From the NCBI GenBank assembly GCA_041180805.1, contig JBEGQX010000111.1, positions 1 to 33,656 of the forward strand: a stretch of DNA of 33,656 bases, read 5' to 3'. Both the position numbers and the translations under genes were made by a program. Below, one piece after another: positions 22,573 to 31,055 of this stretch (positions within the stretch are counted from its first letter, which is position 1; each line of letters starts with the position of its first letter). The notes below the pieces were generated by a model that had not been told where the DNA came from, did no database searches, and saw only the letters and a list, made by a program, of their open reading frames with translations. The stretch comes from JBEGQX01 sp041180805. Its GTDB lineage: Bacteria; Planctomycetota; Planctomycetia; Gemmatales; Gemmataceae.

Positions 22573-24317
22573 GATGCGGGTTTTTCCGGGTTAATCGGCA
22601 GGATGGGCTTGGGTTCCTCAATCTGGGGTTCAACCCTTCTTGCTTTGGAAAAATCGATATTTCCGTAAGAAAGATCCACTTCCAATCTGGGTTCATTACT
22701 CAGCTCTATGGGCAATATGACGGTAAAAGTACTGCCCTTGCCGAGTTCGCTTTCCAAAGAAACTTCCCCACCCAAAAGCCTTGCCAGCTCACGAACTATC
22801 GACAATCCCAAACCGGTTCCATCATGTTCGCGGGTCAGTGTGTTCCCTGCCTGTCGGAACTTTTCAAAAACCAGTTCCTGCTCCTCAGGTGCAATTCCCA
22901 CCCCGGTGTCAACAACCGTAAGGCGGATATTCTTACCTTCCAATTCGCCCTTCAGGGTAACCTTGCCACCCTCCGGCGTGAACTTTACCGCGTTGGAAAG
23001 CAGGTTCGCCAATATCTGCTGAAGCTTGACCTTATCCTGCCGAAGAGTTGGGATTTCCGGCGATATTATTGAGCGAAGATCAATATTCTTGCGCTCTGCC
23101 AGCGGTCGGGCCATGGTTATCAGTCCCTCACTGACATCATCCAGGCTAAACTCCGTGATGCTGACATCCATTTTGCCGGCTTCAATCTTGGCAAGGTCAA
23201 GGATTTCATTGATCAGCGTTAGCAACTGCTCGCCGCTGGATCGAATATTTCCCGCCCAGCGGGAATGTTTCTCCTGAACTCCCTGGCTGCTAATAAGCAG
23301 GTCACTGAATCCAAGAATGGAATTCAGCGGGGTTCGCAATTCGTGAGACATCTTGGCCAAAAAATCACTCTTCAGCCGGTTCGATTCAAAAAGCGCAAGG
23401 TTAGCCTGGGCCAGTTCATCCACCTTGCGATCCAAGTCACTGTTCACTTTTTTCATCTTGTCCTGCATGCTGACAAGGTTGCGAAGCATGCGATTGAACG
23501 CATGACTTAAATCTTCAAATTCATCACCAGTCTGGATGTCACTGCGCACATTCAACTCGCCCGCGCTAATGGCATCCGATACATCTTTCAAGTGGGTCAC
23601 AGGCTTCACAATGACATACCTTACTATCAGGTAACTACCACCCATGATCAGCAACGCGGTTATCAATGCGTTCGAGATGAGAATGGCACGATTGATGTGA
23701 ACTTGCTTTTCGATGGAATCAATTGGAATATCCACATCAATCTGGATCATGGCCAGCAGATCATTTTCCTTGGTGGAAGCGCTTAGTTGCTGGTGACATC
23801 CAAGACATGCCTTGGATGCCCGGATCGCGGCGTAATAATGATTCACAGACCTGGAAAGGTAAAGTTTGTTTTCCTCGTTGTGATCCGGGTTATTCACAAA
23901 GTCCTGAAGCTGTTCATTTCCAAACTGGTCATCCGGCTTGTTTTCAGGCTTGGTGGCATTGGGCAAAATCAGCCTGTAGCGATACTCCTTGAGCGCCCTT
24001 GGCCAGGTCTTTTCCCACTGCCTTCGAAAATCCGCCAAGGCCTTCGCCGTGTCCACAGTAACGGGCGAGGCCCCCTCAATCGCCTTTCCCTGCGGCCCAA
24101 CCGGTTTGCACACCGATGTCAACAGATGATCCACAATCTGGCTTACCAGCAACCTGCAAGTTGTGGGAATTTGCTCGTAAGCAAGGTGCTCGGTCTGGTA
24201 GGCATACAGTGAAAAACTTCCAATGATAAGAATGAGAATGAAACCACCGAAAAGGAAACGGCATTTCCTTTCCAGACTAGTTTCACCCAGCAACCTTTTG
24301 AAAGCCTTGTAGGACAT
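22569..24317 (-). CDS. Membrane sensor histidine kinase with periplasmic CxxCH (DUF3365-like) domain
   Basis: A 582-aa kinase. TM1 is at ~21-39 and TM2 at ~212-236, enclosing a ~170-residue periplasmic sensor. This contains WEKTWPRALKEYRYRLILPNATKPENKPD and ASKACLGCHQQL, with CxxCH at 171-175, a probable covalent c-type heme site as in DUF3365/Tll0287-like sensors. HAMP (237-290), a coiled coil and HisKA (MSHELRTPLNSILGF, His325) follow, then HATPase_c with NLLSNAVKFTPEGG, DTGVGIAPEE and GTGLGLSIVREL. It should autophosphorylate in response to redox, gas or ligand state at the heme, though this is inferred. No response regulator is adjacent. ATG 24317 begins MSYKAFKRLLG. The gene lies downstream of mutM on the same strand, 50 bp away. 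Confidence 0.92.
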   Translation of the reverse strand: MSYKAFKRLLGETSLERKCRFLFGGFILILIIGSFSLYAYQTEHLAYEQIPTTCRLLVSQIVDHLLTSVCKPVGPQGKAIEGASPVTVDTAKALADFRRQWEKTWPRALKEYRYRLILPNATKPENKPDDQFGNEQLQDFVNNPDHNEENKLYLSRSVNHYYAAIRASKACLGCHQQLSASTKENDLLAMIQIDVDIPIDSIEKQVHINRAILISNALITALLIMGGSYLIVRYVIVKPVTHLKDVSDAISAGELNVRSDIQTGDEFEDLSHAFNRMLRNLVSMQDKMKKVNSDLDRKVDELAQANLALFESNRLKSDFLAKMSHELRTPLNSILGFSDLLISSQGVQEKHSRWAGNIRSSGEQLLTLINEILDLAKIEAGKMDVSITEFSLDDVSEGLITMARPLAERKNIDLRSIISPEIPTLRQDKVKLQQILANLLSNAVKFTPEGGKVTLKGELEGKNIRLTVVDTGVGIAPEEQELVFEKFRQAGNTLTREHDGTGLGLSIVRELARLLGGEVSLESELGKGSTFTVILPIELSNEPRLEVDLSYGNIDFSKARRVEPQIEEPKPILPINPEKPAS

Positions 24318-24367
24318 CTATCACCAGCGCCCAAGCCTTTAAAACGGGAATCCACAAGATAGATATC

Positions 24368-25204
24368 TTATCGTTTGGATGGTTTGGCGGGTTGACATTT
24401 AGGACAAAAATGGCTCGACCTGCCAGCAAGAACCTGCCAGTGAATCTTGGAGTTACACTTCATGCAGGACTCCTCATCCCTGCCATACACCATGAATTCA
24501 TCCTGAAATCCACCCTTCAGCCTGGATCCCCCAATGTAATCTCGAATCGTGGAACCACGTTTTTCAATGGCATTTTTCAATACTTTTTCCACGCATTTTC
24601 TAAGCTTCTGGCTTTCCTCATACGAGAGGGAAGCACCTTTTCTGGCAGGGTGAATGCCTGCGGCGTACAAAGATTCATCGGCATAGATATTACCCACCCC
24701 GCAGACAACCTGCTGGTCTAACAAGATTGCCTTCATATTCCGTTTGCTTGCTTTTATCGCCTTGTGCCAATAATCCGGGTCCACATCAAAAGGCTCTGGC
24801 CCGATGCGTTTTTGCTCAAAAAAATCGGTGACCTTCGCAGAAGTAATCAACTCTGCGCTCCCAAACCTTCGAACATCCCTGAAACGCAGTTGGTAAGCGC
24901 CGTTTCCCAACTTAAAAACCAAATGGGTATGATCCTCCAGAGGTTCTTGGCTGGGGAAAACACACAGTTGCCCCGTCATTCCCAAATGGATGATCAGGCA
25001 GAAATCCCCTGAAATATCCATCAAGATCCATTTCCCCCTTCGTCTTAAGCCTAGGATTTTTTTGCCCTCTAATTGATTACCCCATTCTTTTTTCCATGGC
25101 CTTCGCAACTTGCTTCCCGATGTGGAAATATTTGCAAGCAATCTGTCCGCCAATAGAGGGCGGAGATCCCTCACCACGGTTTCCACTTCCGGTAATTCTG
25201 GCAT
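24368..25204 (-). CDS. mutM: Formamidopyrimidine-DNA glycosylase
   Basis: A 278-aa Fpg/MutM base-excision enzyme removing 8-oxoguanine and formamidopyrimidines, with AP lyase activity. The mature N-terminus PELPEVETV supplies the catalytic Pro2 and Glu3. Lys of the LRRRGKWIL strand and LIIHLGMTGQL follow. The helix-two-turn-helix region has QVVCGVGNIYADESLYAAGIHP, and the C-terminal zinc finger is SCMKC with FCPKC after a 16-residue loop. These features separate it from Nei. ATG 25204 is fixed by the obligatory Pro at position 2; the longer frame from 25273 would bury it. It is divergent from trpB. Confidence 0.95.
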   Translation of the reverse strand: MPELPEVETVVRDLRPLLADRLLANISTSGSKLRRPWKKEWGNQLEGKKILGLRRRGKWILMDISGDFCLIIHLGMTGQLCVFPSQEPLEDHTHLVFKLGNGAYQLRFRDVRRFGSAELITSAKVTDFFEQKRIGPEPFDVDPDYWHKAIKASKRNMKAILLDQQVVCGVGNIYADESLYAAGIHPARKGASLSYEESQKLRKCVEKVLKNAIEKRGSTIRDYIGGSRLKGGFQDEFMVYGRDEESCMKCNSKIHWQVLAGRSSHFCPKCQPAKPSKR

Positions 25205-25375
25205 TTCCAACCACCTTGTGAGCCAAAATGATTTCTCTGGATACAACCCCATAAATGCATTCCAATCGATCATTGCGAAGTATGCAAGAGTCTGGACAAA
25301 ACGTTCGCTTGACCCAACGGCATCGCAAGTCTAGGTTGAATGCATCAGCTTATTCTCGATTTTAATGGGAAGATC

Positions 25376-26584
25376 ATGGCAACCGCACTCCAATCAATAC
25401 CAGATTCCACGGGCCGATTTGGCGCCTTTGGTGGCAGATTTGTGCCAGAAACACTTATGGAAGCCCTAACAGAGCTAACCGTGGAATACGACAAGGCTCG
25501 CAAAGATCCTTCTTTCATGAAGGAATTCCACCGTTACCTGGAAGAATATGTTGGCAGGCCATCCCGATTATATTTTGCCCAAAGGCTTACCGAACAAGCG
25601 GGTGGAGCAAGAATCTACCTGAAGCGAGAAGACCTGAACCACACAGGGGCCCATAAGATTAATAACGCCATCGGACAGGCCCTGCTTGCAAAACGCATGG
25701 GCAAAAAGCGAATCATCGCGGAGACCGGAGCAGGACAGCATGGTGTTGCCACTGCGACCGCCTGTGCCCTCTTTGGTTTTCCATGCAGGGTCTACATGGG
25801 CGAGGAAGATATTCGCAGACAAAAATTGAATGTCTTCAAGATGAAAGCCATGGGCTCCGAGGTTTTTTCGGTCACATCTGGAAGTCGAACTCTTAGGGAT
25901 GCCGTCAACGAGGCGATGCGTGATTGGATGTCATCCGTGGGTGACACCCATTACATTCTGGGAAGCGCGGTTGGCCCCCATCCGTTCCCCTGGATAGTGC
26001 GGGATTTTCAGTCCGTAATAGGAGCGGAAGCCCGGGAACAATGCCTGCAAAATCTGGGAAGGCTACCGCACGTGGTGGTGGCCAGTGTGGGTGGCGGCAG
26101 TAACGCCGCGGGAATGTTCTACCCTTTCATTCAAGATCATGGAGTGGAACTGGTTGGCGTGGAAGCTGGTGGGCTTGAGGACAAACCCGGTAAACATGCT
26201 GCAACACTTTGCCATGGCGCACCTGGAATTCTTCATGGGACATTCAGCTATGTCCTGCAAGACCCGGATGGCCAGACCGCCGATGTGCATTCCGTATCCG
26301 CAGGATTGGATTACCCGGGGGTAGGGCCTGAACACGCCTACTGGAAGGATGCTGGAAGGGTTAAATACACCAGTATCAATGACCAAGAGGCATTGGAGGG
26401 GTTCCATCTTTGTTCAAGGCTTGAGGGCATTTTACCAGCCCTTGAAACATCACATGCAGTGGTGGAGGCTATGCGTATTGCCGCAAAGCTACCCAAAGAT
26501 CAAATTGTAGTGGTTTGCTTTTCAGGAAGGGGCGACAAAGATTGCTATGAAGTTGCCCGGGTGACTGGCGAAAGCCTGGATTAA
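25376..26584 (+). CDS. trpB: Tryptophan synthase beta chain
   Basis: A 402-aa PLP enzyme condensing indole and serine to tryptophan. RFGAFGGRFVPETLMEAL opens the protein. The PLP lysine is Lys94 in NHTGAHKINNAIGQALL, ETGAGQHGVATATA and the phosphate-binding GGGSNAAG are intact, and the C-terminal SGRGDKD motif is present, typical of TrpB1. ATG 25376 gives the usual N-terminus and has GGGAAG about 6 nt upstream; ATG 25340 would add 12 non-conserved residues. trpA follows after 35 bp, so both subunits of the alpha2beta2 complex come from one transcript. No other trp genes are in the window. Confidence 0.97.
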   Translation: MATALQSIPDSTGRFGAFGGRFVPETLMEALTELTVEYDKARKDPSFMKEFHRYLEEYVGRPSRLYFAQRLTEQAGGARIYLKREDLNHTGAHKINNAIGQALLAKRMGKKRIIAETGAGQHGVATATACALFGFPCRVYMGEEDIRRQKLNVFKMKAMGSEVFSVTSGSRTLRDAVNEAMRDWMSSVGDTHYILGSAVGPHPFPWIVRDFQSVIGAEAREQCLQNLGRLPHVVVASVGGGSNAAGMFYPFIQDHGVELVGVEAGGLEDKPGKHAATLCHGAPGILHGTFSYVLQDPDGQTADVHSVSAGLDYPGVGPEHAYWKDAGRVKYTSINDQEALEGFHLCSRLEGILPALETSHAVVEAMRIAAKLPKDQIVVVCFSGRGDKDCYEVARVTGESLD

Positions 26585-26619
26585 TCATTTTTTCCTATGT
26601 TTATCATGAGATATAAGCC

Positions 26620-27438
26620 ATGAACCCGATTGACGAAACCTTTGCCAGACTCAGGGATCAGAACAAGAAAGCGTTCATTCCTTTCATTGGTGCGGGAGAC
26701 CCCGACCTCGGATCGACCGAAAAGCTGATCGTGGAGTTAGCCAGGCAAGGTGCCACCATCATAGAGATTGGATTTCCATACAGCGATCCGATTGCAGATG
26801 GGCCGGTTATACAGGCTTCGTACACGCGTGCGCTGTCCAAGGGAATGAAGATCGATGGATTATTCGCGGCTGTAAAGAATGCCAAGGCTATCCTGGACAA
26901 AGAAGGCCTTAAAACGCCCCTCGTTGGCATGGTTGCAGCGAGTATCATCCACCGTTTTGGCAGGGAAAAATTCATAAAAGCCTGCTTGGAAAGTGGGTTT
27001 TCAGGACTGATAGTCCCGGATCTTCCAGCAGAGGAATCTATATCCCTGGCAAAAGACCTTGGGGAGAAATCCCTCGCGATCATCCAGTTGATTACTCCCA
27101 ACACCCCTCAGGATCGCGCGAAGATGATCCTGGCCAACTGCACCGGATTTGTTTATTGCGTTAGTGTCAGCGGTATTACCGGCGAGCGTGACAGCTTACC
27201 TGAAAAGTTGCTGGAGAACCTTCGCTGGTTAAAACAGCAAACCAAACTTCCATTGTGCGTTGGTTTTGGTATCAGCAAACCCCATCACGCCACATTGCTT
27301 CGTGACCATGCGGATGGAATCATCGTGGGAAGTGCCGTCGTCAGACATCTGGAAAATGTTTCCAGCATTGGAATGGACACCGCTATCAAGAACATATCCA
27401 GCCTAAGCCAGTCACTGTTGAATGCCCTGAACCCCTAA
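26620..27438 (+). CDS. trpA: Tryptophan synthase alpha chain
   Basis: A 272-aa TIM-barrel lyase that cleaves indole-3-glycerol phosphate to indole, which channels to TrpB. The catalytic pair Glu49 and Asp60 is in IEIGFPYSDPIADGP, matching the numbering of classical TrpA. SGFSGLIVPDLPAEES, QLITPNTP, VSVSGITGERD and the phosphate-binding GFGISKP and DGIIVGSAVV are intact. The MVAASIIHRFG strand replaces the more usual Tyr-rich segment. Start ATG 26620 has only a weak GAG upstream. TrmB-like gene begins 12 bp after the stop. Confidence 0.97.
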   Translation: MNPIDETFARLRDQNKKAFIPFIGAGDPDLGSTEKLIVELARQGATIIEIGFPYSDPIADGPVIQASYTRALSKGMKIDGLFAAVKNAKAILDKEGLKTPLVGMVAASIIHRFGREKFIKACLESGFSGLIVPDLPAEESISLAKDLGEKSLAIIQLITPNTPQDRAKMILANCTGFVYCVSVSGITGERDSLPEKLLENLRWLKQQTKLPLCVGFGISKPHHATLLRDHADGIIVGSAVVRHLENVSSIGMDTAIKNISSLSQSLLNALNP

Positions 27439-27450
27439 GTCCGGCGGGCC

Positions 27451-28227
27451 ATGGAAGAAAAAAAACGCAGAAAAATCGAGCGCGAGTTCGGTGTTCCAAT
27501 CGCTGGTGAAATCCTCGAACAGGCGCAGTGGACCAATACAGCCTTGAAAAGCCTTCCCACGGTAGGCTTTTTGAACTCACAGGAAATATTTCAACGCAAG
27601 GCACCACTTGTGGTGGATGTGGGTTGTGGAAATGGAAGGTTTTTAATTGGTAGCGCGGTTTGGCGACCGGATCACGATCATCTTGGTGCGGATCCTTTAC
27701 CTGTGGTCATTCGTTATGCCACCAGGCGTGGAAACCAGCGTGGCCTAAACAACATCCGTTTTATGGTGGCGGATGGACTTAAACTTGTGGAAAAGCTGCT
27801 GAAACCAGACAGCGTTGCGGAATTACATTGTTATCATCCCCAACCCTATCACGACCCATCAAAATACGAGGAAAGGCTTATAACCCCCCGGTTCCTCGCA
27901 GCGGTTCATCGAGTATTGCAACCATCCGGTTTATTGTTCCTGCAAACCGATAGCCAGGCTTACTGGCGTTACATGAAAGACATCGCGGAGCATTTCTTTG
28001 ATTTTCGGGAAAGAATTGGGAAATGGCCCGACGCCCCGAAGGGTAGAACCCGGCGTGAAATTCTTTCGCTGAAGAGGGGAAACACCATTTTCCGGGGATG
28101 CGGCACCAGAAAAGAAAATCTATCTAAAGAACAACTGATGAACTTGGTGGGAATGTTACCAACCCCCACCTTTCATACAGAAGCGCACCTGCGAAAAATC
28201 GACTTCGAGGAAGAAAGAATCGATTAA
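27451..28227 (+). CDS. Divergent TrmB-like tRNA (guanine-N7)-methyltransferase
   Basis: A 258-aa class I SAM methyltransferase most like TrmB, which makes m7G46 in tRNA. The SAM site LVVDVGCGNGRFLIGSAVWRPD and LGADPLPVVIRYA fit the family, as do NNIRFMVADGLKLV and FLQTDSQAYWRYM. However, the canonical PDPWPKKRH catalytic/RNA motif is replaced by YHPQPYHDPSKYEERL, and an ~45-residue N-terminal extension precedes the Rossmann core. Activity on tRNA is therefore less certain than the fold. It follows trpA by 12 bp with GGCGGG upstream of ATG 27451, and its stop overlaps topA's by 4 bp (convergent). Confidence 0.72.
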   Translation: MEEKKRRKIEREFGVPIAGEILEQAQWTNTALKSLPTVGFLNSQEIFQRKAPLVVDVGCGNGRFLIGSAVWRPDHDHLGADPLPVVIRYATRRGNQRGLNNIRFMVADGLKLVEKLLKPDSVAELHCYHPQPYHDPSKYEERLITPRFLAAVHRVLQPSGLLFLQTDSQAYWRYMKDIAEHFFDFRERIGKWPDAPKGRTRREILSLKRGNTIFRGCGTRKENLSKEQLMNLVGMLPTPTFHTEAHLRKIDFEEERID

Positions 28228-30845
28228 CTTTTGTTCATTCCAGGAAACTGCAACTTCTCCGCAAATTCCGGATCGAGCTTCTTGGTACCTTTGCACTTGG
28301 GGTACTTGGTACAACCCAGGAAAAATCCTCCCCTGCCAGGTCGTAATTTCATGGGGCCGTCACACTCGGGGCAAGTGTCTGTGATTTCCACTTCCGGCAC
28401 TTCTTTTTTAACCGGTGGGGGAAACATCTTGTTAACTTGTTCCTTGTGTTCCTCTGGTACCGGCTTGGTACTGCGACACTTGGGATAAGCAGCACAACCC
28501 AGAAACGGACCTCGGGGCCCACGGCGGACATTCATCGGCCCGCCACACTTTTCGCAAGCAATCCCCAGGTCAAGAGGCTTGACAGGATTGCCATCCGCAT
28601 CCACATCCTTGGCGTTCTTGCACTTGGGGTAACCGCTGCAAGCAAGGAACGGCCCACGGCGACCCTGCCGAACCACCATGGCCTTGCCACACTTTTCGCA
28701 CATATGTTCCGTGGTTTTGGAGGTTATCACCGGCTTGCCCTCCGGATCCAAACTCATGGTCGTGGTGCATTCCGGATAGCCTGAGCAACCAAGAAAAACC
28801 CCTGTCTTTCCAGTGCGCTGCAACATTGGCTTGGAACAAACTGGGCAAACATGCTCGGTGACAATGGGCTTTTCGCGAGGCTCCTGACCTTCGGCCCGCT
28901 TGATGTAATCACATTCGGGATAACCTTCGCAGCCATAAAATCTGCCACGGCGACTATATCGTTCGATGATTTCCTTGCCACACTTGGGGCATTTTTCACT
29001 GGCACCCGGCATTTTTTGGCGGGCATCCTTCAACGATGCATCGAATGGACCAAAAAACTCATCCAATACCTTGTTACGGGGCACCGCCAATGTTTCAATC
29101 TGATCCAGTTCCTCTTCCATGTGACTGGTAAATTTCAAGTCCATCACATTCGGAAAATATTCAACCAACAAATCGGTCACTTTCATTCCGATTTCAGTGG
29201 CGAAGAACCTTCGTTCTTTCAATTCAACATAATTGCGTTCCTGAATTTTGCTGATAATGGTCGCATAGGTACTTGGCCTGCCAATCCCCTCTTTTTCAAG
29301 CACTTTGACCAAGCTGGCTTCGCTGTAGCGCGGAGGTGGCTGGGTAAAATGCTGGGAAGCAATTAGATCCATCAGGTTGAGGGATTGCTTGTCCTTTAAT
29401 TCCGGCAAAAGCGTGTCTTCCTGCTTTCCACCGGGTGCCAAAACCTTGCGATAACCAGGGAATTTTAGGATTTTTCCCTGTGCCTTGAATAATCCCTTGC
29501 CCGAGGTAACCTCGACCTGGGTGACGGAAAAAACCGCTGGCTTCATCTGACTGGCGACAAAGCGGTTATAGATTAACGCATACAGCCTTGCCTGATCCGA
29601 TGGCAGGAGCTTGGAGATTCTTTCAGGCGTGTAGGAAAGATCGGTCGGGCGGATGGCCTCATGAGCCTCCTGCGCGCTTTTTCCAGATGCGAAGCGGTTT
29701 GGTTTTTCGGGAAGGTAGTTTTCCCCATGATCCTTGGCGATTTGCTCGCGGCAGTTTTTCAACGCGTCATCTGATACGCGGGTGCTGTCCGTTCTCATGT
29801 AAGTAATCAACGCCACGGACCCCTCAGACCCAAGGTTAACACCCTGGTAAAGCATCTGGGCCAGCCCCATGGTTTTCTTCGCACCATAGCGCAACCTTAT
29901 GCTCGCCTGCTGCTGCAAGGTACTGGTGGTAAATGGCGGTGGTGCTTTTTCCTCGCGATCCTTTTGTTCCAGCTTGGAAACAGCGTAAGAGCCTTTTTCA
30001 AGCTCCTCGGCAATGGCCATGGTTTGCTCTTCAGAACCGGATTCAAACTTTTTGCCATCCCACTCATTCAGTTCCGCCATGAAGGTGCCTTCAGGAAGGC
30101 CCTTGGATTCGGGAGTGGAATTGGTTGGCGCATCGGAATCGGTTTCGGAGATATTTTCCTCTTCATCGTCGTCCGCCTCTTTGGTTCCCTTGGCTTTCTT
30201 AACGGTTAGAAGCTTTTTGCGAACCGGTTTGCCATCAGGGCTTAGGGCGGCAAGAATACGCCAGTATTCCTCAGGCTTGAAGTTTTGAATATCTCTTTCG
30301 CGTTCGACAATAAGGCGAACCGCGACTGATTGCACCCTACCAGCGCTTAATTCACCGGCCAGCACCCTGCTGAGAAGCGGGGAAAGGTTGTAACCCACCA
30401 CGCGATCCAGGAACCTGCGTGCCTCCTGGGCGTTTACCAAGTCCATGTTGATGGAACTGGCACCATTAAAAGCCTCTGTAACGGCCTTCTTGGTGATTTC
30501 GTTGAATTTAATTCTCCGGGTGTTTTTAGCATCCAGCCCCAAAGATTCGCTAAGGTGCCATGCGATAGCCTCTCCCTCGCGATCCGGATCGGGCGCAAGA
30601 TAGACCATATCCGCCTTGGAGGCTAATTTTTTCAAGGCGGCCAATTCATCCTTGCGGTCGGAAAGATTTCTGTAGGTGGGCACCCATCCAGCCTCAATGT
30701 CGATGCCAAACTTGCTTTTTGGCAAATCGCGCACATGCCCTTTGCTTGCGGCGACATCGAAACCATCTCCAAGATATTTTTGGATGGTTTTCGCCTTCGC
30801 TGGAGATTCCACGATGACCAGACTTTTTTTCTGTTTTTTAGCCAC
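28224..30845 (-). CDS. topA: DNA topoisomerase I with five C-terminal zinc ribbons
   Basis: An 873-aa type IA topoisomerase relaxing negative supercoils. The Toprim domain is at 8-120 (LVIVESPAKAKTIQKYLG, DPDREGEAIAWHL). The gate domain follows, with catalytic Tyr349 in ALITYMRTDSTRVS and GVGIGRPSTYA-like EGIGRPSTYATII near the second DNA-binding site. An acidic insert at ~219-250 (EADDDEEENISETDSDAP...) interrupts domain II. The C-terminal ~230 residues contain five CxxC...CxxYPxC zinc ribbons. A GTG start at 30845 is preceded by GGGAG at 8 nt; no ATG fits. Convergent with the TrmB-like gene and divergent from the PpiD/SurA-like gene. Confidence 0.96.
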   Translation of the reverse strand: MAKKQKKSLVIVESPAKAKTIQKYLGDGFDVAASKGHVRDLPKSKFGIDIEAGWVPTYRNLSDRKDELAALKKLASKADMVYLAPDPDREGEAIAWHLSESLGLDAKNTRRIKFNEITKKAVTEAFNGASSINMDLVNAQEARRFLDRVVGYNLSPLLSRVLAGELSAGRVQSVAVRLIVERERDIQNFKPEEYWRILAALSPDGKPVRKKLLTVKKAKGTKEADDDEEENISETDSDAPTNSTPESKGLPEGTFMAELNEWDGKKFESGSEEQTMAIAEELEKGSYAVSKLEQKDREEKAPPPFTTSTLQQQASIRLRYGAKKTMGLAQMLYQGVNLGSEGSVALITYMRTDSTRVSDDALKNCREQIAKDHGENYLPEKPNRFASGKSAQEAHEAIRPTDLSYTPERISKLLPSDQARLYALIYNRFVASQMKPAVFSVTQVEVTSGKGLFKAQGKILKFPGYRKVLAPGGKQEDTLLPELKDKQSLNLMDLIASQHFTQPPPRYSEASLVKVLEKEGIGRPSTYATIISKIQERNYVELKERRFFATEIGMKVTDLLVEYFPNVMDLKFTSHMEEELDQIETLAVPRNKVLDEFFGPFDASLKDARQKMPGASEKCPKCGKEIIERYSRRGRFYGCEGYPECDYIKRAEGQEPREKPIVTEHVCPVCSKPMLQRTGKTGVFLGCSGYPECTTTMSLDPEGKPVITSKTTEHMCEKCGKAMVVRQGRRGPFLACSGYPKCKNAKDVDADGNPVKPLDLGIACEKCGGPMNVRRGPRGPFLGCAAYPKCRSTKPVPEEHKEQVNKMFPPPVKKEVPEVEITDTCPECDGPMKLRPGRGGFFLGCTKYPKCKGTKKLDPEFAEKLQFPGMNKS

Positions 30846-30954
30846 GCTGCGAACTCCCGATTTTTCTCTTTGGTTCCAACTGGTATCTGGAATAGAATCC
30901 CTGCTACGTATATTTTGAGGTTGTGGGATTCAGCACACAAGCTACAATCCCAAT

Positions 30955-30982
30955 TTGCCCGACCCTACCAATATCCCATAAT
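30955..30982 (+). promoter_or_regulatory. Possible sigma70-type promoter upstream of the PpiD/SurA-like gene
   Basis: TTGCCC (30955-30960) and CATAAT (30977-30982) are separated by 16 bp, about 70 bp upstream of ATG 31056. The match is moderate. The region 30846-31055 holds no other feature I can support. Confidence 0.35.
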
Positions 30983-31055
30983 ATAAGGATTTGGTAATAG
31001 TCAAGGTAATAGTAGTCCACAGAAGGACAGTTCGACTTCGCAAAGGATTCGTTTC

